Source: Spongiivirga citrea (lineage in GTDB: Bacteria; Bacteroidota; Bacteroidia; Flavobacteriales; Flavobacteriaceae). Taken from it: a stretch of 64,000 nt of DNA. The notes below the pieces were generated by a model. The model worked only from the letters and a program-made list of their open reading frames with translations, had not been told where the DNA came from and ran no database searches. Of the stretch, positions 44,926 to 52,526 are shown piece by piece; the first letter of the stretch is position 1, and every line of letters starts with the position of its first letter. A program made the position numbers and the translations under genes. The DNA lies in contig NZ_JAABOQ010000001.1 of assembly GCF_010671565.1 (NCBI RefSeq), positions 248,001-312,000 on the forward strand, given 5' to 3'.

Positions 44926-46893
44926 CTAATTATCCGTTATTACTACGTTATCTAAAAAGACTTCATTACTACTATCTACCGCATTTAGCGCTCTAACATA
45001 AATCACGATCGAGTTGGTTGTTGGTGTAAATGTAAACGTACTTGTTGTAAACACTGACTTATCTGTATTAAAGTCATTTGTAATATTAAAATACGCATCG
45101 ACAGCAGTATCGCCTGTAGAAGTATTTATACCCGTTTCATCAACAATTTCAGTATTCAAGATAAACACCTCGGTATTCACTCCCATTGCCTCGGAACGTG
45201 TATCTATAGAAAAACTATAGGTTGAACCTTGTTGCACTTGAACTACTTGATACAAACGACGTGCTATTTCATTTAACTTTGCGCCTCTTGTGCCATTTGC
45301 TCCATCAGAAGTAGAAGATGGTTGTTCACTACCGTCACCATAAAATCCTTGTAACCAAGTATCTAAATCTTGATTTCTCCAAAGTGGTCTATATGGGCTA
45401 TCAACTACAGTTCCCGAATTATCTACCACAGTCTCGTTAGGTGTCATATCCCAAGCGTCAGCATTGTCACCTGTATTTACAGTAAATTCATCAAAAGTAC
45501 CATTGAGAACCTGCACTACGAAGCCTTGAGATACTACAATATTCTCAGTCGCAACATCTGTATTACCTGTAATACTCGTTGCAGTTAAAGTAACAGTATA
45601 AGTCCCATCTTCCGAATAGGTGTGTGAAGGGTTCATTCCTGTAAATTGGAAACCGTCTCCAAATTCCCATAGCAGCATTTCAGCACCTTCAGAAGCATCC
45701 ATGAATGAGTATGTTCTGTAATCATCTGCATCTACTTGAGAAGTAAAATCAGCTGTAACTGGTGCTAGAATGTTTATCGTTTTGCTTAAATCAGTCGAAA
45801 GGTTCGACTCATTTGTTGCGGTAAGTGTTACCGTATATTCAGCTGCCTCAGCATATACATGCGTTGGAGATTCTTCTGTTGAAGTATTTCCATCACCAAA
45901 ATCCCACATATAAGATATGGCATTTGTAGATGAATTAGTGAATGCATACTCTAGGAAATTAACCTCACTCTGCACAGCATCAAAACCTGCCGAAGGTGGT
46001 ACTGCTCCCTCAGCTCCTACCTCAATCGTAAAATCGTCAAGTCTTGCTTCAACACCTCCATTAGTGAAATAGATGGCAACTGTATTATTCGTGCCAGAAT
46101 TAAATGACAACTTTTGTTGTACATAAACATCTGGCTCCGAGTCATCAGTAACAGTTATTGATGCAATAGTTCCCGTAGCTACATCTTCCCTTGTTTCAAA
46201 TGTACCGCCATTTTGCGTTACTCCTAAAACTGATACCGTTAGTGAAGGGTCGGATGAACCACTCAACATGGTGTACCAAAAACTCAAATCATAATTGGTC
46301 TCAGGATCCACAGTAATTTCTTGATAACCAATACGGTCTCCAGCAGGAACAGGTAATTTAGCACCTTGATCTCCGAATGTCACAGGACTACCTGTTATTT
46401 GGATAACCCCACCTAAAGCATTATTTCTCCAAGAATCACGACCGTCTCCACCACCTTCTGGCAGTGTATCATCTTCAAAACCTGGTTCTAAAATAATTGG
46501 TTGAAATGGACCTTCAACCACTATAACGTCAATTGTTACGGTTCCTGAAACGCCACCACCGTCAGTAGCTGTTAATGTAACCGGATACGTTCCTTCGCCT
46601 GCTTCAAAAGTGAAAGTAGGGTCTTGTTCAGTTGATGTATTTCCGCCACCAAAATCCCATGCAAATGTTAATGCTTCTGAAGAAAGATTAGTGAAATTAA
46701 TCATCCTAAAATCTTCTGAAGACGAAGCATAGGAGAAATTAGCTTCTGGAAAAACCGTATCTGCTTTCGAGTTTGAATCTGGTAATTCGTCACGAAAAAG
46801 TTCGTCACCCACACAACTAACGACAATACTAGCTGTAACCAAACCTAATAAGAACAACATAGTTCTATTAAGTATATTAAATTTATGTCTCAT
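44926..46893 (-). CDS. PKD-domain lipoprotein, probable surface glycan-binding protein
   Basis: 655 residues; lipobox SIVVSC (Cys about 27). Three PKD domains can be traced by the phrase W-D-F/E-F-G-x-G: FAWDFGGGNTSTEQDPTFTF (about 50-125), YMWDFGDGNTSTEESPTHVYAEA (about 300-375) and LLWEFGDGFQFTGMNPSHTYSEDG (about 380-460). Between the first two and at the C-terminus are galactose-binding-like jelly rolls (LEPGFEDD...RLDDFTIEV, and VLNGTFDEF...VFLDNVVITDN) that probably bind sugar. It follows susC-susD by 18 nt, the position of SusE/SusF or SGBP proteins. It likely helps hold alginate at the cell surface. Confidence 0.85.
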   Translation of the reverse strand: MRHKFNILNRTMLFLLGLVTASIVVSCVGDELFRDELPDSNSKADTVFPEANFSYASSSEDFRMINFTNLSSEALTFAWDFGGGNTSTEQDPTFTFEAGEGTYPVTLTATDGGGVSGTVTIDVIVVEGPFQPIILEPGFEDDTLPEGGGDGRDSWRNNALGGVIQITGSPVTFGDQGAKLPVPAGDRIGYQEITVDPETNYDLSFWYTMLSGSSDPSLTVSVLGVTQNGGTFETREDVATGTIASITVTDDSEPDVYVQQKLSFNSGTNNTVAIYFTNGGVEARLDDFTIEVGAEGAVPPSAGFDAVQSEVNFLEYAFTNSSTNAISYMWDFGDGNTSTEESPTHVYAEAAEYTVTLTATNESNLSTDLSKTINILAPVTADFTSQVDADDYRTYSFMDASEGAEMLLWEFGDGFQFTGMNPSHTYSEDGTYTVTLTATSITGNTDVATENIVVSQGFVVQVLNGTFDEFTVNTGDNADAWDMTPNETVVDNSGTVVDSPYRPLWRNQDLDTWLQGFYGDGSEQPSSTSDGANGTRGAKLNEIARRLYQVVQVQQGSTYSFSIDTRSEAMGVNTEVFILNTEIVDETGINTSTGDTAVDAYFNITNDFNTDKSVFTTSTFTFTPTTNSIVIYVRALNAVDSSNEVFLDNVVITDN

Positions 46894-46911
46894 TGTTTTT
46901 TATATTAAGTA

Positions 46912-48363
46912 TTAATATCCTGGGTTTTGTGTTAGGCGTCCGTCGCTAATGTTGATCTCCCTTGCAGGTATTGGCAACAATAAGGCTCTCGCTGAAAAAA
47001 TATATCCCATTTCATCGGCATGATCACTTAAAACAGATTCTGCAACACCAAATCTTAGTAAATCGAACCAACGTTGATTCTCAAATGCTAATTCTACACG
47101 TCTTTCTAATAAGAGCTCCTGTTTTGTAATACTAGATACACTATTAGGTGCTGTCATAGGAAAGGCTCTATCTCTAATCTGCTGAAAAGAAGCTAAAGAA
47201 ATTGGATCTGTAGTAGATGTACCATCACCGATAGTTGCTTCAGCATGCATTAACAATACATCAGCATATCGTATAGCTATATAGTCATTACCTGCATTAC
47301 GAGCATTGTCACCATACACTGGGGGTACTACTGTAATATCAGAACCTTCTGGCAAGAATTTTGCTACTTCAGAAGTAGCACCAAATGTGACGAAAGACAA
47401 CGCTGATCTTACACCACCAGCAGTTTGAAAATCAGTAATAAGGTTTTGATTCACGATATTTTGACCATCTTCTCTTCCTTGACGGAACGTTGATGTAAAC
47501 TCTGATGAAAAACTTTGACTTTCCAGTGGATTTCCTGCCTGGTATTGAATCGCGAAAATTATTTCATTATTCAACTCATTATAGAAAACATCAGAAAAGT
47601 TAGCTTCTAATTCAAAATCACCACTATTAATAATAGCTTCACAAAGTTGTCTTGCGCCTCCATAATTGCGGTTTGGCTGCGTCATATAAACTTTAGCTAA
47701 TACTGCCTGAGCAGCGGCACGTGAAGCTCTAGATTTATACGAATTATCTAAAACAGCAATTGCTTCTTGTAAGTCCTCTACAATTTGAGCATAAATCTGT
47801 TCCGCAGGTATTCTTGTAAATAGTGCTTCATTATCAGTAGGTCCAACAACCTCGGTTACCAATGGCACATCACTAAACAAGCGCACTAATTTAAAGTATG
47901 CATAGGCTCTTAAGAATTTAGCCTCTGCGGAATAACTTGCACGGTTGGCATCATCAGCGACATCTATGAAATTCAAGATGTTGTTTGCTCTAAAGATGAC
48001 CTCATACATTGAAGCATAGTAATCTTCGGACTCTACATTGTTAGCGTTCACAACGTATCGGTGAAAATCAGACTTTGAACCTTCTAGGGTTGCATTTCTT
48101 GTATTGTCTGTACGATGCTCAGTCAGTAGGTGTTCAAACTGAACTCCTCTATTTGCACGACCAATATTGGTCTGGGTATTTTCATTAACCCCTTGCAGTG
48201 CATCATAAATCCCCACGACTCCAGCCAATACGTCTTCATCGGTTTCAAAAAATGAATCAACTACAATAACCGTATCTGGTAAAGGGTTTAGAAACTCATC
48301 AGTATCACACGAAATGAACACGGATACTATGGCAGTAAAAATTAAATATTTTATACGTTTCAT
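46912..48363 (-). CDS. SusD-like nutrient-binding lipoprotein
   Basis: 483 residues. Lipobox SVFISC (Cys about 19). SusD features are clear: the N-terminal DEFLNPLPDTVIVVDSFFETDEDVLAGVVGIYDALQ, the TPR-like helices including AEAKFLRAYAYFKLVRLFSDVPLVTEVV, and the C-terminal LLLERRVELAFENQRWFDLLRFG. It closes over the SusC barrel to capture oligosaccharides. It lies 18 nt downstream of susC and 18 nt upstream of the PKD gene, so the three are one operon. Confidence 0.96.
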   Translation of the reverse strand: MKRIKYLIFTAIVSVFISCDTDEFLNPLPDTVIVVDSFFETDEDVLAGVVGIYDALQGVNENTQTNIGRANRGVQFEHLLTEHRTDNTRNATLEGSKSDFHRYVVNANNVESEDYYASMYEVIFRANNILNFIDVADDANRASYSAEAKFLRAYAYFKLVRLFSDVPLVTEVVGPTDNEALFTRIPAEQIYAQIVEDLQEAIAVLDNSYKSRASRAAAQAVLAKVYMTQPNRNYGGARQLCEAIINSGDFELEANFSDVFYNELNNEIIFAIQYQAGNPLESQSFSSEFTSTFRQGREDGQNIVNQNLITDFQTAGGVRSALSFVTFGATSEVAKFLPEGSDITVVPPVYGDNARNAGNDYIAIRYADVLLMHAEATIGDGTSTTDPISLASFQQIRDRAFPMTAPNSVSSITKQELLLERRVELAFENQRWFDLLRFGVAESVLSDHADEMGYIFSARALLLPIPAREINISDGRLTQNPGY

Positions 48364-48381
48364 TACTTTTTCTTTTTAATA

Positions 48382-51300
48382 TTAAAAATCGACATTGATA
48401 CCGAATGTTACTGTTTTAAATATCGGAGTACCCGCTCTTTGTGAGCCAAATGCTCTTGGGTTGCCATTATCATCATGTTCAGGGTTGAAACCGTGATAGT
48501 CATCTGCCGTGATGTAAATTAAATTTTGTGCAGAGAGATAAGCTCTCAATCCTGTTAAGCCTAACCTCTCAAGTATGTCTGCCGAAAAATTATAGCCCAC
48601 CCTTACATTACGTAGCGAAAAATAGTCTGCACTTGCGATAACTTCACTCGTCAACACTTTTTCTTGAATGAAAGATGGGTGTGGAACAAGACCATCAGCA
48701 ACTGCTTGTAATTCTCCGCCACTTCTGGTACGGTTTCCGAACCAATTGTAAAAATATTGATCACCAATGTTATTTACCTGAGCACCTAGACTACCTTGCA
48801 CCATAAATGAAAGGTCGAAATCACCTAGTCTAAAATCGTTGGTGAAACTGTAGATTAAATCTGGATACGGATCACCTAAAATCGTTTTATCCTCCTCAGT
48901 AATAATCCCGTCACCATTCAAATCTTTTACGATAGTATCATCAGCCTGACCATTAATTCTGTTCCAAGGATTATCGACATAGGTAGTTCTAAATGTCGTA
49001 TCGTCGTAAGCAGCTTCATCAACCACATAGCCCCAGAACGATGATATTGGCTCACCAATTCTATTAATCCATTGAGAGTTTCTACCATATGTATCTTCAA
49101 TTAACGCGTTGTTAGAATCTCCGAAACTTATTAGTTCATTTTGATTGGTAGATGCAATTAAAGTAGAATTCCAGCTGAATTTCTCGTTAGTAATATTTCT
49201 AGTTCTCAACTCAAATTCAAAACCTCTGTTTTGTACTTCTCCTAAATTCACAATTCCGTTAGAAAAACCAGTTAGATAAGAAACAGGGTTGTTAAGTAAC
49301 AATTCATCGCTATTCCTTTGGTAATAATCTATCGATCCCGTTATTCTGTTGTTTAGAAATCCGTAATCTACACCAAAAGTCTGCTCCTCTGAGGCTTCCC
49401 ATTGTAGCAATGTATTTGCAATATTTAGTGGTGAAACACCAGAAACCGTAGTGCCGTCAATTATCGCGTTAGAGTTTTGCAGTAATGCTAAATAAGGCCA
49501 AGCATTAACCACTTCAGAACCCACATTGAAATTCTCAGCACCGGTAAGACCATAACTTGCTCTAAATTTCAGGTTACTTACGATTTCACTATCGATTAAG
49601 AAGTCTTCTTTCGCTGCGTTCCAACCAACTGATACTGCTGGGAAATTACCCCACTTTGAGTTGATACCGAAAACTGAACTTCCGTCTCTTCTAAATGACG
49701 CATTAAATAAATATTTATCAGCAAAAGCATAGTTTACTCTTACAAAGTAACCAAGCTTTTTAAGCTCCGTATTTGATTGAAATGCTGTTGTATTATCCGG
49801 ATTAGCTCCTTGTACATTTGGCAAACGATCATCAGTAAAGCCACTTGCTCGTACTTGACTTGTTTCACTTTTTCGCTGCTGTACAGTAAAACCACCTAAC
49901 AAATTAAGGTCATGATTCCCAAATTGCTTACTATACGATAAGGTATTATCATTAATAATTCTTGTACGAAACCTGTTTTCTAAAAAGTAGGCAGATCTAC
50001 TATTACCTGCTGCATGATAATTCGTACCATCATATCGATCTCTTTTACGTTGCTCTAAAGTAATACCTAAAGAAGTTTTCGCTATAAGACCATCTGCCAG
50101 TTTGTAACTTAAATAAGTTGAACCAAATAACTTGGTATTGAATTCATAATGTTGTCTTTCAACATACTGTTGATATGGGTTAGAATCACCTGAAGTACGA
50201 GGTCTTTCACCACTACCATCATTGTCTAAGTCTAAATTAACCAAGTGGTTTTCAAAAAAGTAATCACCTACGCCAACATCAGGATAAACTGAACGATTAA
50301 TAAATTGAAGTGTTTCTTCTGTATGAAAAATAGGCAACCAAGGCGATTGACGCGTTGGATTGTGTATTGAAGTCGGGAGTCTTCTTTGTTCTGTGTAAGA
50401 AGGACTCGCTCTAAGTCCGAATTTTAATTTTTTACCAATCTTAGTATCAAACTTCAAATTTGCTGTATACAGTTTGTAATCATCTGTTATTACTACACCT
50501 TCATCACCAAGATATCTTAATGAAGCACTGAATTTAGAATCTTCTGTTCCACCTCTTGCTGATAAAGAATGACTGGTAACGGTTCCTCCGTTAAAGAAAA
50601 CATCTTGCCAATCTCTATCAATACCGGTAGTTGCTACCAGCAGTTGTGCGTAAAGAGTTTCTCCTGAGAGCGTACCTGTGGCTGCTTGTTCTACTTGAGC
50701 CCAATCTGCAACACTTTTTCTATAGTCATCACTTCCATGAGCATTTTTAAATCCAGTATAGGTTTGATAGCTGAATTGTGTTTTACCAGCCTTACCACTT
50801 TTTGTAGTAATCAATATAACACCATTTGCACCTTCACTACCATAAATAGAAGCGGATGCAGCATCTTTTAAAACCTCAAAAGATTCAACATCATTCATAT
50901 CAATGTTAGCAAGAAATTCTGAGCTTACAACAATCCCATCTACCACCAATGCTGGACCAGAATCGGCCGTAATTGATCCTACACCTCTAATAGTAACTGT
51001 AGGGGCTCCACCTGCTTCGGCGTTTGTTGCCTGGATATTTACACCAGATACTTGCCCGATTAAGGCATCATCAACCCTTGAGACAGGTAATTGATCTAAG
51101 GTTTCGTTAACCACCTTAGAAATGGATCCTGTAATAGTAGATTTCTTTTGTGTACCATAACCAACAACGACTACCTCATCGAGTTGCTTTGCATCTTCAA
51201 CCAAAACAATTTGTAAATTATTTTGACTTGCTATGATAATTGTTTGCGTTTTATAACCCAGATAAGATACCTGAACTACATCACTTGTTTTTACCTGAAT

Positions 51301-51486
51301 TTGAAATTTCCCATCAAAATCAGTTGTTGTTCCTTTGTTAGTATTGGTAACAACAATATTAACCCCAGGTATGGGAACGTTATTAGCATCTGATACAGTA
51401 CCAGACAACAAATAACCATCTTGAGCAATCAGCGTTATCTGGCAAAACAACAAGATGATAAGTGTTAGTTTAACTTTAAAATTCAT
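48382..51486 (-). CDS. SusC-like TonB-dependent transporter for alginate oligomers
   Basis: 1034 residues. Signal peptide 1-21, then a CarboxypepD_reg-like domain (LLSGTVSDANNVPIPGVNIVVTNTNKGTTTDFDGKFQI). A TonB-box-like LDEVVVVGYGTQKKSTITGSIS motif near 105-125 is the SusC hallmark. The plug includes VTIRGVGSITADSGPALVVDGIV and SIYGSEGANGVILITTKSGK. The beta-barrel ends ...TPIFKTVTFGINVDF. It imports oligosaccharides captured by SusD through the outer membrane using TonB energy. The leader is about 310 nt long and contains three GntR boxes at its start and an antisense sRNA candidate. Confidence 0.96.
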   Translation of the reverse strand: MNFKVKLTLIILLFCQITLIAQDGYLLSGTVSDANNVPIPGVNIVVTNTNKGTTTDFDGKFQIQVKTSDVVQVSYLGYKTQTIIIASQNNLQIVLVEDAKQLDEVVVVGYGTQKKSTITGSISKVVNETLDQLPVSRVDDALIGQVSGVNIQATNAEAGGAPTVTIRGVGSITADSGPALVVDGIVVSSEFLANIDMNDVESFEVLKDAASASIYGSEGANGVILITTKSGKAGKTQFSYQTYTGFKNAHGSDDYRKSVADWAQVEQAATGTLSGETLYAQLLVATTGIDRDWQDVFFNGGTVTSHSLSARGGTEDSKFSASLRYLGDEGVVITDDYKLYTANLKFDTKIGKKLKFGLRASPSYTEQRRLPTSIHNPTRQSPWLPIFHTEETLQFINRSVYPDVGVGDYFFENHLVNLDLDNDGSGERPRTSGDSNPYQQYVERQHYEFNTKLFGSTYLSYKLADGLIAKTSLGITLEQRKRDRYDGTNYHAAGNSRSAYFLENRFRTRIINDNTLSYSKQFGNHDLNLLGGFTVQQRKSETSQVRASGFTDDRLPNVQGANPDNTTAFQSNTELKKLGYFVRVNYAFADKYLFNASFRRDGSSVFGINSKWGNFPAVSVGWNAAKEDFLIDSEIVSNLKFRASYGLTGAENFNVGSEVVNAWPYLALLQNSNAIIDGTTVSGVSPLNIANTLLQWEASEEQTFGVDYGFLNNRITGSIDYYQRNSDELLLNNPVSYLTGFSNGIVNLGEVQNRGFEFELRTRNITNEKFSWNSTLIASTNQNELISFGDSNNALIEDTYGRNSQWINRIGEPISSFWGYVVDEAAYDDTTFRTTYVDNPWNRINGQADDTIVKDLNGDGIITEEDKTILGDPYPDLIYSFTNDFRLGDFDLSFMVQGSLGAQVNNIGDQYFYNWFGNRTRSGGELQAVADGLVPHPSFIQEKVLTSEVIASADYFSLRNVRVGYNFSADILERLGLTGLRAYLSAQNLIYITADDYHGFNPEHDDNGNPRAFGSQRAGTPIFKTVTFGINVDF

Positions 51487-51598
51487 TTTAGTTATGTTAT
51501 GTTAAAATTAGTTTTAGCATATCGGTTCAATCGAAACACGCGAACCAACGCTTTTTCTCATACCTAATTACAACACAAGCGAAGTCATCATAAATTAA

Positions 51599-51702
51599 TA
51601 TCTTTGCGATGCGCAATCGGTAATCGATCTGTGTGTAGATTACTTCCCTCTGAAAAGAAGTAATAGTTTGAAAAGGATAGGCGTGCACCTGTCCTTTTTT
51701 TG
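51599..51702 (+). ncRNA. candidate antisense sRNA within the susC leader
   Basis: A -7 box TATCTTTG (51599-51606) on the plus strand is followed by about 90 nt with an 8-bp perfect hairpin (51639-51646 with 51657-51664). A strong intrinsic terminator (51671-51698 plus seven T) ends it. No -33 TTG is seen. It has no coding capacity and lies wholly opposite the expected 5' leader of susC (about 51796 to 51487). Cis-encoded sRNAs at susC genes that repress polysaccharide loci are known in Bacteroides fragilis (DonS type). The rest of the 51487-51976 gap holds the susC promoter and GntR boxes (51767-51830) and otherwise featureless AT-rich DNA. Confidence 0.5.
51671..51702 (+). terminator. terminator of the antisense sRNA candidate
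   Basis: AAAAGGATAGG / CCTGTCCTTTT (11 bp, one G-U), 6-nt loop, seven T. The T run is on the plus strand only, so it marks plus-strand transcription. Confidence 0.75.
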
Positions 51703-51766
51703 TTTAAATACGTAGAATCATATAGAGTGACTATTAGAGTTAATTGAATATAGAGTTTTGAGTTTT

Positions 51767-51830
51767 TTGGTAAACCAAATTGGATAACCAAATTGGTTTA
51801 CCAAATATATGTTATTTTAATGTTAACAAA
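51767..51830 (-). promoter_or_regulatory. susC promoter with three tandem GntR boxes
   Basis: On the minus strand: TTTG (51830-51827), 17 bp, TATATTTG (51809-51802). Boxes TTGGTTTACCAA (51793-51804), TTGGATAACCAA (51780-51791) and TTGGTAAACCAA (51767-51778) lie at an exact 13-bp period, the first overlapping the end of the -7 box. Binding would cover the start site and early transcribed region, implying repression. Confidence 0.8.
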
Positions 51831-51976
51831 AAAATGAAATGCGAATTTTTAGTGTTAAAATTTCATTTTTAACTAATTCTGAGGTCGAAAAAATGCCAAA
51901 AAAGGATTTTTAAAAGACTTTACCCTTAATTTTTCAAAAATAAATCTATCAATTTCTATTAGAAAGCTACTAAGAA

Positions 51977-52351
51977 CTAGCTTTTGTCACCAAAATAAGA
52001 AACCTCGCCTCCGCTTAAAAAGTCTTCCCTTACCGGGCTAAACGTATCGATTAGCTCTCCTTCTTCTAGACAAACTGCGCTATGCATTAAGTTTGGTTCA
52101 ATATAAACGCCATCTCCCGCCTCAACAATTTTCTTTTCTCCATCAATCTCAAATTCGAACTTACCCGAAACGCAAAAAGTCGCTTGTGTATGAAAGTGTT
52201 GATGTGGTGATCCTAAAGCTCCTTTTTCAAACTTTACGCGCACCATCATGATTTGGTTATCGTACCCTAAAAATTTTCTTGAAACTCCTCCTCCAAGTAC
52301 TTCCCACTCCATCTCTTTTGTTATAATGTATTTTTCACTAAATCTCTTCAT
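51977..52351 (-). CDS. kdgF: KdgF-like cupin, unsaturated uronate linearisation
   Basis: 124 residues, single cupin domain. The metal site is visible as H50-Q-H52 with Q56 in SPHQHFHTQATFCVSG and H90 in EPNLMHSAV. D102 and F104 (LIDTFSP) correspond to the catalytic residues described for KdgF of Yersinia. KdgF accelerates opening of 4,5-unsaturated monouronates to the linear keto form (DEH or its pectin equivalent). There is no signal peptide, so it acts in the cytosol. It is the last gene of the PL6 operon, separated from PL17 by a 175-bp gap that contains a lyase remnant. Confidence 0.9.
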   Translation of the reverse strand: MKRFSEKYIITKEMEWEVLGGGVSRKFLGYDNQIMMVRVKFEKGALGSPHQHFHTQATFCVSGKFEFEIDGEKKIVEAGDGVYIEPNLMHSAVCLEEGELIDTFSPVREDFLSGGEVSYFGDKS

Positions 52352-52386
52352 GTTTATTCGTGTTTCTTTTTATTACTACTACCTTA

Positions 52387-52473
52387 TTATATATCTTTCA
52401 ATATTGCTGATGGCTCAATTCCTGAACCAACAGTAGCTTCTATATGCCAAACTTCAGCATAACATGATTTTAC
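52387..52473 (-). pseudogene. decayed 3' fragment of a PL18-like alginate lyase
   Basis: The kdgF-PL17 gap encodes, on the minus strand, an open frame of about 29 codons ending at 52387. It reads YAEVWHIEATVGSGIEPS near its start. It matches the C-terminus of the lyase at 58049 (YAEVWFKEATLGAGSMPSKN) and, less well, that at 55671 (YAEVWFKTASIYVND). The DNA also matches: GTAGCTTCT, then CCAAACTTCAGC, at the same spacing as at 58080-58115. The rest of the gene is absent. It is probably a deletion scar of a third copy. Confidence 0.7.
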
Positions 52474-52526
52474 CATCATAGTCCATTAAAAATTCTTTAC
52501 TTGCTCCAAAAGTTTTCATATGATTC

